A stretch of 64,000 nucleotides of DNA from an uncultured Isosphaeraceae bacterium (GCA_945957605.1 CAMFLR010000021.1:58814-122813), one strand, 5' to 3'; numbered from the stretch's first letter, positions 35,225-44,406 are shown. Made by a program: numbers and translations. Notes: generated by a model not told the origin, from the sequence alone.

Positions 35225-35659
35225 GTGGCGACCAGTCCGAATCTTCCACCGCGATTGCGGATTCCGGCCAGGCTTGTCGAAGCGATGGTTGCGCATTGCC
35301 GATCAGAATGGCCGCTCGAGGCCTGTGGTCTGCTGGCCGGTTCAGATGGCGTAGTGACGGCCGTCCACACGATGCGGAACGTTGTTGCGAGCGAGGTGCG
35401 CTACGAAGTCGATCCGCGCGAGTTGATCGAGATCAATCGCGGACTGCGCGAACGCGAAGAAGAGATTCTCGCGCTTTATCACTCGCATCCCCGCACTCCG
35501 GCTCTGCCGAGCAAGACTGATCTGCGCGAAAACTACTGGGAAGATATGCCGCGCATCATTGTGTCGCTTGCAGACCAGGACGAAGTTGACGTGCGTATCT
35601 GGCGATTCTATTCGGCAGATTATGCAGAGCTGTCGTGGGAAGTGATCGACGAAGCATAA
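35225..35659 (+). CDS. JAMM/MPN+ (M67-type) metallopeptidase
   Basis: A 144-residue single-domain JAMM protein. Metal and catalytic residues are complete: Glu in EWPLEACGLLAG, then ALYHSHPRTPALPSKTD, which gives the His-Ser-His-x7-Ser-x2-Asp motif. Bacterial proteins of this size include Mec, which releases cysteine from the carrier protein CysO after CysM action, and peptidases for other ubiquitin-like tags. GTG 35225 is chosen because GGGGA lies about 8 nt upstream, and the earlier sequence overlaps cysK. The position next to cysK supports a link to cysteine synthesis. No CysO/ThiS-like carrier gene is visible here. Confidence 0.85.
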   Translation: MATSPNLPPRLRIPARLVEAMVAHCRSEWPLEACGLLAGSDGVVTAVHTMRNVVASEVRYEVDPRELIEINRGLREREEEILALYHSHPRTPALPSKTDLRENYWEDMPRIIVSLADQDEVDVRIWRFYSADYAELSWEVIDEA

Positions 35660-35693
35660 AAAAAGCAGCGCGACCGTTTCCGGTTCGCGCTGC
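35658..35693 (-). terminator. terminator of the DUF1559 operon
   Basis: A GC-rich stem (35665-35676 with 35681-35693, one bulge, loop TTTC) is followed on the minus strand by seven Ts. It lies 41 nt past the DUF1559 stop. On the plus strand the stem is directly after the JAMM stop, followed only by CCCTTTAG, so it may also slow that transcript. Confidence 0.75.
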
Positions 35694-35733
35694 CCTTTAG
35701 GCTGCCATCAAGTCAAGCAGAAGGTCGTTCTGC

Positions 35734-36783
35734 TTAGTACGCGTCGGCGCTCACAACTTCGCCGTTCCCCTTGGTGCCGATCTGCATCCAGGTGAGGCGG
35801 CTGATGCTGTTCTTGATGAACTTCACCGAACCGTCGGCGAACAGCGCGTTGACGCCGCCCGAGTGGTTCGAGCTGGCGCCGTAGCTCCAGCCGTTGTCCA
35901 TATTGCAACCGGCGCTGCAATCAGAACGGCAGTAGTTGAAGCCGGCTTCGTTCGGGGTCTGAACGTGGTTGAACATCGAGAAGCCCTCGATGCCCACGCT
36001 CCAGCGCCAGCCGCGATAGTCGACGATGTTCGTGCTGGTCTGGAAGTTCGTGGCGCACGCCTGGATCTGCGACTGAATCGTCGAGGCGGGCTGCGTCGAG
36101 ATGTCGTAGATCATGGTCGGGTTCGTGCCCGTCGCCATGACACCGTTGCCGCGGTAACGGCTGGGCGGGTTGATGCCGCCACGGCTGCTGCCCTTACCGT
36201 CGCCGACGAGGGCTTCCGAATACGCAACGGTGTTGCTCGTGCCGTCGGTGATGTCGGAAAGCTTGTAGCTAACCCACTCGTTGAACAGACCGGTGACGTC
36301 GTTACCGGCGTTGTTCCAGGTCGACGTGCCCTTGCTGGCCATGTAGCTGTTGGTGTTGGCCTTGCCGGCGTTACCGTCGGACGGGCAGAGGAACAGGTTC
36401 AGGATCGTGTTGTACACGGTTCCGTTCGGGGGCTGCGACGAGCCGCCGCCGTTTTCCATGTTCCAAGCGAAGTTGATCGAATTGTAGAGCGGAGCCTGCT
36501 CGAGGTAGCTGAGCATGCAAGCCTGGGCGCTGGTGGTCGACCAGTTCCAGTAGCAGCCGCCGGTGCCGCAAGCGGTCTTGGAGCCGCCCATCGGGAACGA
36601 TTCGTTGCTGGAAAGATAGTTGTGCAGTCCGAGACCAATCTGCTTGAGATTGTTGACGCACTGGGAACGGCGGGCCGCTTCACGCGCCGCTTGAACGGCG
36701 GGGAGAAGCAGGGCGATCAGGACCGCGATGATCGCGATCACGACCAGAAGTTCAATGAGCGTAAAACCACGACGCGAACGCAT
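35734..36783 (-). CDS. DUF1559 prepilin-like protein
   Basis: A 349-residue protein of the DUF1559 family, by far the largest planctomycete paralog family. The N-terminus RRGFTLIELLVVIAIIAVLI is a type IV prepilin/T2SS pseudopilin signal, cut after Gly by a prepilin peptidase with Phe methylated and Glu5 present. The rest holds QAAREAARRSQCVNNLKQIG and the C-terminal H-X9-DG segment NHSGGVNALFADGSVKFIK, both diagnostic. The role is thought to be pilus-like surface structures but is untested. GAGGAAG precedes ATG 36783. A small lipoprotein gene is just upstream on the same strand and a terminator follows. Confidence 0.93.
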   Translation of the reverse strand: MRSRRGFTLIELLVVIAIIAVLIALLLPAVQAAREAARRSQCVNNLKQIGLGLHNYLSSNESFPMGGSKTACGTGGCYWNWSTTSAQACMLSYLEQAPLYNSINFAWNMENGGGSSQPPNGTVYNTILNLFLCPSDGNAGKANTNSYMASKGTSTWNNAGNDVTGLFNEWVSYKLSDITDGTSNTVAYSEALVGDGKGSSRGGINPPSRYRGNGVMATGTNPTMIYDISTQPASTIQSQIQACATNFQTSTNIVDYRGWRWSVGIEGFSMFNHVQTPNEAGFNYCRSDCSAGCNMDNGWSYGASSNHSGGVNALFADGSVKFIKNSISRLTWMQIGTKGNGEVVSADAY

Positions 36784-36931
36784 GAGAGATCTTCCTCTCG
36801 ATAAACTGGACGAAAAATAACGCATCCCTGACAAGTTCCCTTACATCAAGGGAGTTGCGGGCGAGACGACCGCCGCCTTAGAGGGCGAAACGCCTTGAAA
36901 AGACGGCGAGAGGGGATTTAGAACAGCGAAC

Positions 36932-37177
36932 TTACTTCTTGGTCGAAGGCTCAGCCGGAGCACCCTTGGTCGCGTTCCCAGCGGTCGAGCCCTTGCCAGT
37001 CTTTCGATTGTAGTTTTCGTCGAACGACTTCTGCTGATCAGCCGGAAGCGGGGCGTCTTTCACCATCGCGCCTGTCGGGGGGGCGCTGCCGCCGTCACAG
37101 CCGGTAAAGCAGGGAAGGGCGAGCACGAGCGAAGTCGCGAGAGCGAAGCAGGGACGGGCGGAAAGTCCAAGGCGCAT
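36932..37177 (-). CDS. small lipoprotein upstream of the DUF1559 gene
   Basis: An 81-residue lipoprotein. The lipobox is in LVLALPCFTGCDGG (cleavage before the second Cys), and the mature part is short, charged and probably disordered (FDENYNRKTGKGSTAGNATK). It should be anchored in the outer or inner membrane. In planctomycetes a small lipoprotein often accompanies DUF1559 genes, and here it precedes the prepilin by 148 nt on the same strand. Its function is unknown. AAGGAG about 8 nt before ATG 37177 supports the start. Confidence 0.75.
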   Translation of the reverse strand: MRLGLSARPCFALATSLVLALPCFTGCDGGSAPPTGAMVKDAPLPADQQKSFDENYNRKTGKGSTAGNATKGAPAEPSTKK

Positions 37178-37921
37178 GGAAACTCCTTCAAGAGAGCATC
37201 AAGTTGTCACGCACGAGCTACGCAGACAGGATCGCCGCGTTTCTTCAGAAGAGTCCTAAGAAACCGATTTGCGAACCGTTTCTCCTCAGACGGCGAGAAG
37301 AAACTGAGCCATTCGGACGCTGCGATCATGTAGAGGAAAGATCCCCGCGCCGTCGGCTCTCGCGTTTCTTCGACCCCCATCGAAGCAACGCGTAAACAGG
37401 CGGTTTCGCCTTACCAGCGCGCACCCATATCGCGGTTCCAAATCGTTGCGCCCTTTTGAAATGCAAGGGGCACGATTGCACGCAATACGAATTTGTCGCA
37501 TTTAGTACGAGGCGATGTGTACCTGCACTTATAACTTGCAGTCACCAGCTTTTCCACCGGACAGTTCCAAAATAATGAAGAATTTTTCAGGATATTGCAC
37601 TTATGCGGGCGGCATGTTCCAGCACGCATGTGCTTGACGATTTTAGACCACACATTTGACCGTAAATGGATACGTTTCTGCCTCTACGCACGCTTGGTAG
37701 CAGCCGTGTTGGCATCAAATTCTCTCACGACTGAGCTCGCGAGCGACTGCGGCTCGCGCTGATATGGTTGAACGTCTCGCCGTGCCCGACTAGACTTGAA
37801 CTCCGTTTTCCTGGAGCCAATCGCCTCCGGGACGCTTGAGGGCATCTGATGCGTGAGTGCATCAGCTCACGCTCGACGAGTGTTTGATTTAATTGCGATC
37901 GAAGGGGAGAGTTCGACGACC
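37178..37921. other. divergent, lower-GC intergenic region
   Basis: A 744-nt gap between the lipoprotein and Ndk genes. The ORFs inside are not convincing. The middle part (37400-37660) is AT-rich and contains TGCACTTATA and TGCACTTATG about 90 nt apart. A candidate promoter for ndk is at 37768-37796. Confidence 0.4.
37768..37796 (+). promoter_or_regulatory. candidate sigma70 promoter for ndk
   Basis: TTGAAC (37768-37773) and TAGACT (37791-37796) are separated by 17 nt, each with four or five matches to consensus. Transcription would start near 37803, giving a leader of about 120 nt before ATG 37922. The match is moderate, so this is a suggestion only. Confidence 0.35.
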
Positions 37922-38377
37922 ATGCAGCGCACCTTGGTGATCTTCAAGCCCGACTGTGTTCAGCGGCGTCTCGTGGGCAGCATCCTGGCTCGGTTCGAGG
38001 CGAAGGGGCTCCGCGTCGCGGCCTTGAAGCTGATCCAGGTCAGCAAGGAACTGGGCGAGAAGCACTACGCCGAGCACAACGGCAAGCCATTCTTCGGCGG
38101 CCTGATCGACTTCATCACCGGCGGCCCGGTTGTCGTTGGCGTTCTGGAAGGCAACGAGGCGATCGCCGTTGTCCGCAACATGCTGGGCGCGACGAACGGA
38201 ACCGCCGCCGCTCCCGGCACCGTCCGCGGCGATTTCTCGATCAGCAAGCAGAACAACCTGATCCACGGCTCCGACAGCCCTGAATCGGCCACGCGCGAAA
38301 TCGCGCTTTGGTTCAAGGCCGATGAAGTGGTGAGCTACGCGATTGCCGGTGAAGAGTGGGTGTTTGCCGGCGCCTGA
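37922..38377 (+). CDS. ndk: nucleoside diphosphate kinase
   Basis: A 151-residue enzyme that moves the terminal phosphate from ATP to other (d)NDPs. It begins MQRTLVIFKPDCVQRRLVGS, the standard start with the KPD motif. The phosphohistidine is in NLIHGSDSPESA, and TGGPVVVGVLEG and GDFSISKQNN are other family segments. The length is typical (about 140-150), and the active site is intact. It is cytosolic and usually a hexamer or tetramer. Start ATG 37922 is preferred over 37853 because it begins at the conserved N-terminus, with GGGGAG upstream. Confidence 0.96.
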   Translation: MQRTLVIFKPDCVQRRLVGSILARFEAKGLRVAALKLIQVSKELGEKHYAEHNGKPFFGGLIDFITGGPVVVGVLEGNEAIAVVRNMLGATNGTAAAPGTVRGDFSISKQNNLIHGSDSPESATREIALWFKADEVVSYAIAGEEWVFAGA

Positions 38378-38441
38378 TTGGCGCTTCAAAGCGAATCGAG
38401 GGGCGGCACGCGCTTGCCCCTCCTTTCGTTGGAGATTCTTT

Positions 38442-38831
38442 ATGGATCTCACAGAAGATCGCTACTGGCCATTTCATGTCCTGCCTTTGGAGCAGCGCAC
38501 CGAGCTGTACAATCAAGAAATCGCGTTTCTTGAGTCTGCATACGGGGCGGGACACAAGCCATATGTCTTCGGCTTAGAGAACTTCGGTGCCACGTCGGAG
38601 GATCGAGCGGGAGAAATTATCTACCGAGATTATGGGGGGAAACTCTGGGAAGTTTTCCTCACGGATTCCGGCAGATTGCGCATCGCGGCGTATGTGGACG
38701 GATTTGTTTCTGCTTCCGAAGCTCTCCTAAGCTGGCTCCGCGGGGTTGAGGAATCTGAAATCGTTGAGATTCTAAGACCTCATCTTGTTAGCAAGGCGAG
38801 CAGTCCTTCGGATATTAGGATAGTTCGTTAG
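38442..38831 (+). CDS. small unknown protein
   Basis: A 129-residue soluble protein with a well-placed GGAG 7 nt before ATG 38442. The sequence (PLEQRTELYNQEIAFLES, then KPYVFGLENFGATSEDR, and RDYGGKLWEVFLTDSGRLRI) is acidic. It resembles in style the small immunity or partner proteins found as orphans in planctomycete and other genomes, but I cannot assign a family. Its GC content is lower than that of the neighbouring ndk and ligA genes. No toxin is adjacent. It lies alone between ndk and the short membrane protein gene. Confidence 0.5.
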   Translation: MDLTEDRYWPFHVLPLEQRTELYNQEIAFLESAYGAGHKPYVFGLENFGATSEDRAGEIIYRDYGGKLWEVFLTDSGRLRIAAYVDGFVSASEALLSWLRGVEESEIVEILRPHLVSKASSPSDIRIVR

Positions 38832-38914
38832 GGTGGCGTTGTGGTTCGATCCATTCTCGTCTTGAGATTGTCCCCCGCGCGATTTCTCGTCTCGTTTTCC
38901 GCGGAAAGTTGGTT

Positions 38915-39199
38915 ATGACTGAGTCGCGCAAACCTCTCTATCCCAATCCTTTCTATGTGGTGCTCGTCTTTTCGAGCACCGCGCTGGCGATCACGATGTT
39001 CGCCTGGCTCGTGGTCCCTTATATTCAGGAACGAGCGGCCCAGGGCAAAGGTGGCGCAGGATCGCTGGCGCTTGCCAACTGGATCGACCGCAACAGCGTC
39101 TGGCTCTTGACCATTGAGCTTGCGTTGATCGTGATCTCGGGCATCATGGCGATGGTTTCGGACCAGTGGTTTCGAAGCAAGAAGGGCGAGGGATCATGA
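38915..39199 (+). CDS. small membrane protein before ligA
   Basis: A 94-residue protein with two membrane helices (FYVVLVFSSTALAITMFAWL and LLTIELALIVISGIMAMVSD) and a short cytoplasmic tail (RSKKGEGS). It begins MTESRKPLYP. The stop codon overlaps the LigA start (ATGA at 39196-39199), so the two genes are translationally coupled. No known motif is present. The tight link to ligA suggests co-expression, not necessarily a shared function. Confidence 0.7.
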   Translation: MTESRKPLYPNPFYVVLVFSSTALAITMFAWLVVPYIQERAAQGKGGAGSLALANWIDRNSVWLLTIELALIVISGIMAMVSDQWFRSKKGEGS

Positions 39200-41220
39200 G
39201 CCAGGAAGTCGCTCGGGAAGTGGCCGATCTGCGTGCAGAACTCGAGCGGCATAACCGGCTTTATTACGTTGAAGCCGTACCTGAAATCTCAGACAAAGAA
39301 TACGACAAGCTTTATAAACGCCTGGAAGCACTCGAAGCCGCGCATCCTGAACTCGTAACGCCCGATAGTCCCACCCAACGCGTCGGCGGAGCGCCGGTTG
39401 CCGAGTTCGCAACGGTCACGCACAACGCGCCGATGCTGTCGATCGACAACACATACAACTACGATGAAGTCCGCGAGTGGGATGTTCGCGTGCGTAAAGG
39501 GCTCGCAGCCGACGAGAAACCCAAATATGACGTCGAGCTGAAGGTCGACGGTGTCGCCGTTTCGCTCCGTTTTGAAGATGGCAAATTCATCCTGGGAGCG
39601 ACTCGTGGCGACGGCGAGCGCGGTGACGACATCACATCCAACCTTCGTACCGTTCGAGGGATTCCCCTCACGTTGAAGGGCGATCCGCCGAGCGTTTTGG
39701 AAGTGCGCGGCGAGGTCTACATGACGAACGCCGAACTGGTGCGGCTCAACGAGCTGCGCGTAGCAGCCGAGGAGACGCCATTCGCCAATCCGCGAAATTC
39801 CACCGCTGGCTCGCTCAAATCGCTCGACCCCCGCGTGGTCGCTCAGCGCCGGTTGAAGTTCGTCGCCCACGGGCTCGGACAGGTCGTCGGCCTCAAGGTG
39901 AAGTCGTTCTGGGAGACGCTCAATCTCTTGAAAGAGTGGGGTCTGCCGACGTCTCCCCTCAACGCGCAGTTCGACGATATCGAAGCGGTAATTCGCCACG
40001 CCGACGAATGGGCGACGCGACGCCACGAACTCGACTTCCAAACTGACGGCCTCGTCGTGAAGGTAGACGACCTCGGCCAGCGCGACCGCCTGGGGATGCG
40101 GAGCAAAAGCCCGCGCTGGGTGATCGCGTACAAATACGCGGCTGAGCAGGCGATTACGAAGGTGCTGAATATCAGCGTGCAGGTCGGCAAGACTGGCAAG
40201 CTGACTCCCGTCGCCGATCTCAAGCCCGTGCTGCTTGCCGGCACGACCGTCAAACGCGCGACGCTCCACAACGCCGATGAAATCGCGCGCAAAGACGTGC
40301 GAATCGGTGATACGGTGGTGATCGAAAAGGCGGGCGAGATCATCCCGCAAGTGGTGCGCGTCGAAACCGAAGGACGCGACGGCTCCGAGCGATCGTTCGT
40401 CTTCCCCGAGGTTTGCCCGAGCTGCGGCGGTCCTGTCGCTCGCGAAGAGGGCGAGGCCGATTATCGCTGCCAGAACCCGCCCGGAAAATGCCCCGAACAG
40501 CTCAAGGAATTGATTCGCTGGTTCGCTCACCGCGACGCGATGGATGTCGAGGGTCTGGGCGAAAAGATCATTGGCCAATTGATTGATCGCGGCGACGTGA
40601 AGAACCTCGCCGACCTTTATCGCCTCGATGCACCGGCACTCGCCGCGCTGGAGCGGATGGGCAAGAAGTCGGCGGAAAACCTCGTCGCCGCCTTGAGTGC
40701 AAGCAAAACCCGAAGCCTCGATCGCTTGCTGACCGGCCTGACGATCAGGCACGTCGGCACGCGTGGCGCGGAAATTCTGGCCGAACGATTCGTCACGCTC
40801 GATCCCTTGATGAACGCGTCGGTCGCAGAACTTGAGGCCGTGCCCGAGATTGGATCGGTCGTCGCCAAGAGCATTCACGACTTCTTCCAGGACGAGCACA
40901 ATCGCCAGGTGATTGCCGAGCTGAAAGAGGTCGGTGTCGACCCCACGCCATTCCGTCCTGCAACCTTTGGCGTTGCGAATCTACCGCTCGCCGGCAAGAC
41001 ATTCGTCCTCACCGGAACATTGCCCAACCGCTCGCGTCCTGATGCGGAAGCAGTCATCAAACGGCTGGGTGGCAAGGTTTCGGGTTCGGTATCGAAATCG
41101 ACGACCTACCTGCTTGCCGGCGAAGATGCCGGCAGCAAGCTGGAAAAGGCGAAGTCGCTGGGAATCGCAATCATCGACGAAGCTCAGCTCGACACGTGGC
41201 TGGCCGAAGCCGAGGCGTAA
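39196..41220 (+). CDS. ligA: NAD-dependent DNA ligase
   Basis: A 674-residue ligase that seals nicks using NAD+. The Ia domain starts the protein, and the adenylation domain has the nucleophile Lys in YDVELKVDGVAVSLRFEDG. DGVAVSL, then NPRNSTAGSLKSLDP and DFQTDGLVVKVD are further nucleotidyl-transfer motifs. An OB domain follows. A four-Cys zinc finger (CPSCGGPVA then YRCQNPPGKCPEQ), helix-hairpin-helix repeats (AALERMGKKSAENLV) and a C-terminal BRCT domain (LPLAGKTFVLTGTLPN) complete it. The length fits the family. It starts within the stop of the small membrane gene. Confidence 0.97.
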   Translation: MSQEVAREVADLRAELERHNRLYYVEAVPEISDKEYDKLYKRLEALEAAHPELVTPDSPTQRVGGAPVAEFATVTHNAPMLSIDNTYNYDEVREWDVRVRKGLAADEKPKYDVELKVDGVAVSLRFEDGKFILGATRGDGERGDDITSNLRTVRGIPLTLKGDPPSVLEVRGEVYMTNAELVRLNELRVAAEETPFANPRNSTAGSLKSLDPRVVAQRRLKFVAHGLGQVVGLKVKSFWETLNLLKEWGLPTSPLNAQFDDIEAVIRHADEWATRRHELDFQTDGLVVKVDDLGQRDRLGMRSKSPRWVIAYKYAAEQAITKVLNISVQVGKTGKLTPVADLKPVLLAGTTVKRATLHNADEIARKDVRIGDTVVIEKAGEIIPQVVRVETEGRDGSERSFVFPEVCPSCGGPVAREEGEADYRCQNPPGKCPEQLKELIRWFAHRDAMDVEGLGEKIIGQLIDRGDVKNLADLYRLDAPALAALERMGKKSAENLVAALSASKTRSLDRLLTGLTIRHVGTRGAEILAERFVTLDPLMNASVAELEAVPEIGSVVAKSIHDFFQDEHNRQVIAELKEVGVDPTPFRPATFGVANLPLAGKTFVLTGTLPNRSRPDAEAVIKRLGGKVSGSVSKSTTYLLAGEDAGSKLEKAKSLGIAIIDEAQLDTWLAEAEA

Positions 41221-41230
41221 CGAGCGATCG

Positions 41231-41617
41231 TTACAGCGCCCCGTGCTCGAGTTGCAAGCGGAAGCCGTGGAACGTCACGGCGGCAGCGGCGGCGCAGCCG
41301 AGGAACAAAATCGCCTGGCCGATTCGCGGGCGATGCCGCTCGATGATCTCGGCCAGCAGGATGATGAAAATCACCAGGCCGAACTTGAACAGCGTGAGCC
41401 CGGCGATGTTCCATCGCGCAAAAAAGAATTGCGCGATCGGGTTCGACTCGTAAAAGTGACCTTGCCAGAGCAGGCGATAGGTCATGAACAAGTCGGCACA
41501 GCTTAGCAGAACGAACAGGACTGCCTCGGTCGCGAGCAGGCTGTCGGAATACATCGACCGCCTGCGATCTTTCTTGCGGCCCCGAGGCGCGGCCGGGATC
41601 GGGTTCTGGTGATACAT
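41231..41617 (-). CDS. small membrane protein (DUF5658-like)
   Basis: A 128-residue membrane protein. After a basic N-terminus (RGRKKDRRRSMYSDS) come three or four hydrophobic helices: ATEAVLFVLLSCADLFMTYR, GLTLFKFGLVIFIILLAEII and AILFLGCAAAAAVTFHG. The pattern of D..T/Y in helix 1 and ESNPIAQFF between helices resembles DUF5658. Function unknown. GGGGAG just before ATG 41617 supports the start. It converges on ligA, the stops being 11 nt apart. Confidence 0.65.
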   Translation of the reverse strand: MYHQNPIPAAPRGRKKDRRRSMYSDSLLATEAVLFVLLSCADLFMTYRLLWQGHFYESNPIAQFFFARWNIAGLTLFKFGLVIFIILLAEIIERHRPRIGQAILFLGCAAAAAVTFHGFRLQLEHGAL

Positions 41618-41679
41618 CGCGCTCCCCTGATCGATGGGAGAGGGCCCAGGAACAATCCGACCGCGCCATTATCCATGGT

Positions 41680-44406
41680 TCATGGCATGTCGAACAGGTA
41701 TGTCTTCTCGTCCGACGCCGCCACGGCGATATGCTTGCCGTCTGGACTGATCGCCAGACCGAAGCAAATCAGCCCCGGCGCGATCTTTTGCTGCGAAATC
41801 GGCTTACCTGTTTCGACGTCCCACACAAACAAATTGCCGCCATAACCGATCGAGGCCAGACGCTTTCCGTCGGGCGTAAACGCAATTGAATAGACATCGT
41901 CGGGATGTCCCGAAAAGACGCGAATCTCCTTACCATCGGCCACGTTCCAGAGCCGGACCGTCTTGTCGACCGAACCGCTGGCGATTTGCGTATGACCCGG
42001 TCGGAAGGCGAGGCAATACACCGTCGCGCCATGCCCCGCTCCCTTGCGAAGCTCCTTGCCATCGGCCGGATTCCAGTACTTGATCAGCTTGTCGTCGCCG
42101 GCAGTGACGAGCAGATCACCCTTGGGATGCATCTGGGCAGCATAAACGGCCGCCGTGTGGGCTTTTTCGATCGAGCGAATCTGCGAGCCCTTCGTCACGT
42201 CCCAAAGCCGTGCCGATGCGTCGCCGCCGCCGGTGACGAGCGTGTTGCCGTCGGCCGACCAACTGACCGTGTAGACCTGCGATGCGTGGCCATTGAAAAT
42301 CTTCGGGCCGCCTGCGGAAAGCGTCCAGACCCGTGCATTCTTGTCTTCGGCGGCCGAAACGACGGTCGCACCATCGGGCGCGACAGCGATCGCATGCAGC
42401 GGAGATGTGCCTGGAATCGCTGTGGTTTCGGCCTTGGCGGGATCGGCCGCCGCAAGGTCGAGCGCGACGAGCGTTCCATCCGCCTGACCAATGATGAGCG
42501 ACTTGTTATCGGGTGTGAAAGCGAGCGAGTTGATCGTCGAAACACGCGTATAAACTTGCTTGGCCTTACCGTCAGCGAGGTTCCAGGTGCGAACCGTGCG
42601 GTCGAGTCCACCGGCGGCGACTGTCTGTCCATCCTTGCTGATCGCCACGCAACGCACGCCATCGCCAAAACCCGCGAGCGAGCGAACTTCCTTGCCCGTG
42701 GCGACTTCGTAAACCTTGATCGTCTTGTCTGCGGAGGCGGTCAGGAGTTGAGCACCGTTGGCGGTGATTGCCAGCGCATTGATCGGCCCGGTGTGGCCCT
42801 CAAAGGTGCGCCCGGCCGAGGGTGTCCATGCCGTGGTCGATTTGCCGTCCTGAGTTCCGAGTACGAGGACAGACTTGCCGCCCGGCGCGAAGCCAATTGA
42901 TTTCGCGTTTTTGCCCAGGCCCGCCAGGCTTTGCAGCGGCCGTGCGGTGGCGTCGAAAAGTGTTGCGGTGCCGTCACTCGAAAGGCTGGCGAACTGCTTG
43001 CCGTCACCACTCAAACTGACTGAATAGACAGGTGACGCACCAGCAGGTGATGTCGCGGTCGTTGTTCCCTTCTCGACGTCCCAGACGCGAACCGTCTTGT
43101 CGAGCGAGCTTGACGCCAAGGCCTTTCCATCACCTGAAAACGCCAGGCTCACAACCGCAGCGGTGTGACCGGCAAGATCGCGGGCCGTTGCTTTGCCGAT
43201 TGACCAGACCTTGATGGTATTGTCGGCGCCGCTCGTGGCGATTCGGTCGGCGTCGGTCGGATGAAATCGAGCCGAAATCACCGCCCCTTTGTGGCCTTTC
43301 AGTTCCTTGATCAGCTTACCGTCACCGACGTTGAAAACGCGCGTCGTTCCATCTTCGCCCGAAATCGCAATCGCTCCGCCGTCGGCTCGTATTGCAATTG
43401 CCGTAACCGTGACGGGCAGGGGATCGAACTTGCGGATCTCCTTGCCGTCAGCCGCGCTGTAGATGCGGACCGATTTGTCACCAAAAGCGGCCGCCAATCG
43501 CGTTCCCGATGCGTTCAAGGCAATTCCCACCGGTGCGGCGGGCAAATCTTTGGCCTCGGACAGCACATTTCCTTTTACTGCGTCGCGCGTCTGGAGTGAT
43601 TCCTTGCCGCGAGCGACGGCGTATTTCGATCCATCGCTCGAAATGGCGAACAACTCGCCCTTGGTATCAGTGTGGACCGGAGCCACAACGGGCAAATTCC
43701 AAAGCCGGGCAACCCCGTCTGATCCTGCCGAAATCAGCCCTTGGCCACTGGGCAAGTAAGCCAGCCCAAGCACGGTGTCAGCCGGCTGGTCGATCAATCC
43801 TTGAGAAGCACCATCAAGCGGATTGAACAGTCGGATTATGCTGGCGCGATCGCCAGCGGCGACCTGCGCGGAATCAGCCCGCCACGCAACCGCTTCGACA
43901 TCGGCTGTGGCTTCCGGAAGTGTCCGCGCTGATTTCCCGGTCGTCAAATCCCACACATTTACCGTCTTGCCCGCAGCGGTAAGCGCGGCTTTCCCATCGG
44001 GACGAAGGACCAACGCATCAACACCGGCATTATGGGCAAGTGTTTTGCTCGGCGTGGTGGCTCCGGGAAGGTCCCAAACGCGGGCTGATTTATCGAGACT
44101 GCCTGTCGCCACGCGTTTCCCACTCGGGTCGACCGCAACGCTCAAAATCAGCCCGGTGTGACCCTCGAGCGTCTTCACCGCCTTGCGAGTCGTCAGATCC
44201 CAAACCTTCGCGGTTGTGTCGAACGAGCCGCTGATCAGTCGTGTGCCGTCGGGAGTGTACGCGACGGAATAAACCGCGGCGGTATGGCCGTCGAGCGTCC
44301 CAGTTTGCCTGGCTTTCAGAGCGTCATCGGCAACGGCGAGCCCGGTCAGCGCGATCGCAGCGGCTAGCAGGGCGATCAGGCGGGGCAGAGGGCGGGTAGC
44401 GGGCAT
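41680..44406 (-). CDS. exported WD40-repeat protein
   Basis: A 908-residue protein with signal peptide PRLIALLAAAIALTGLAVAD. The rest is a chain of WD40 repeats, many ending in WD or equivalent (TAKVWDLTTRKAVKTLEGHT, ARVWDLPGATTP, RLWNLPVVAP, RVWDVEKGT, FVWDVETGK). I estimate about 20 repeats, so two or three beta-propellers. Such proteins are scaffolds for other proteins; no enzymatic domain is seen. They are abundant in planctomycetes, often secreted or anchored. GGAG 10 nt before ATG 44406 supports the start. Its partners are unknown. Confidence 0.9.
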   Translation of the reverse strand: MPATRPLPRLIALLAAAIALTGLAVADDALKARQTGTLDGHTAAVYSVAYTPDGTRLISGSFDTTAKVWDLTTRKAVKTLEGHTGLILSVAVDPSGKRVATGSLDKSARVWDLPGATTPSKTLAHNAGVDALVLRPDGKAALTAAGKTVNVWDLTTGKSARTLPEATADVEAVAWRADSAQVAAGDRASIIRLFNPLDGASQGLIDQPADTVLGLAYLPSGQGLISAGSDGVARLWNLPVVAPVHTDTKGELFAISSDGSKYAVARGKESLQTRDAVKGNVLSEAKDLPAAPVGIALNASGTRLAAAFGDKSVRIYSAADGKEIRKFDPLPVTVTAIAIRADGGAIAISGEDGTTRVFNVGDGKLIKELKGHKGAVISARFHPTDADRIATSGADNTIKVWSIGKATARDLAGHTAAVVSLAFSGDGKALASSSLDKTVRVWDVEKGTTTATSPAGASPVYSVSLSGDGKQFASLSSDGTATLFDATARPLQSLAGLGKNAKSIGFAPGGKSVLVLGTQDGKSTTAWTPSAGRTFEGHTGPINALAITANGAQLLTASADKTIKVYEVATGKEVRSLAGFGDGVRCVAISKDGQTVAAGGLDRTVRTWNLADGKAKQVYTRVSTINSLAFTPDNKSLIIGQADGTLVALDLAAADPAKAETTAIPGTSPLHAIAVAPDGATVVSAAEDKNARVWTLSAGGPKIFNGHASQVYTVSWSADGNTLVTGGGDASARLWDVTKGSQIRSIEKAHTAAVYAAQMHPKGDLLVTAGDDKLIKYWNPADGKELRKGAGHGATVYCLAFRPGHTQIASGSVDKTVRLWNVADGKEIRVFSGHPDDVYSIAFTPDGKRLASIGYGGNLFVWDVETGKPISQQKIAPGLICFGLAISPDGKHIAVAASDEKTYLFDMP

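Noticed and set aside
35863..36804. 313-codon ORF opposite the DUF1559 gene
   Set aside because: Val/Ala/Arg-rich antisense shadow; the pilin motifs are unmistakable on the other strand.
37500..37625. Direct repeat TGCACTTAT in the ndk gap
   Set aside because: Two nine-base matches about 90 nt apart in AT-rich DNA are too few to call a repeat or iteron.
38840..38860. T-loop-like GGTTCGATCC
   Set aside because: No acceptor, D or anticodon stem could be formed around it, so it is not a tRNA.
39289..40899. 536-codon ORF opposite ligA
   Set aside because: Longest antisense frame in the window, but lies wholly within a complete LigA with all motifs.
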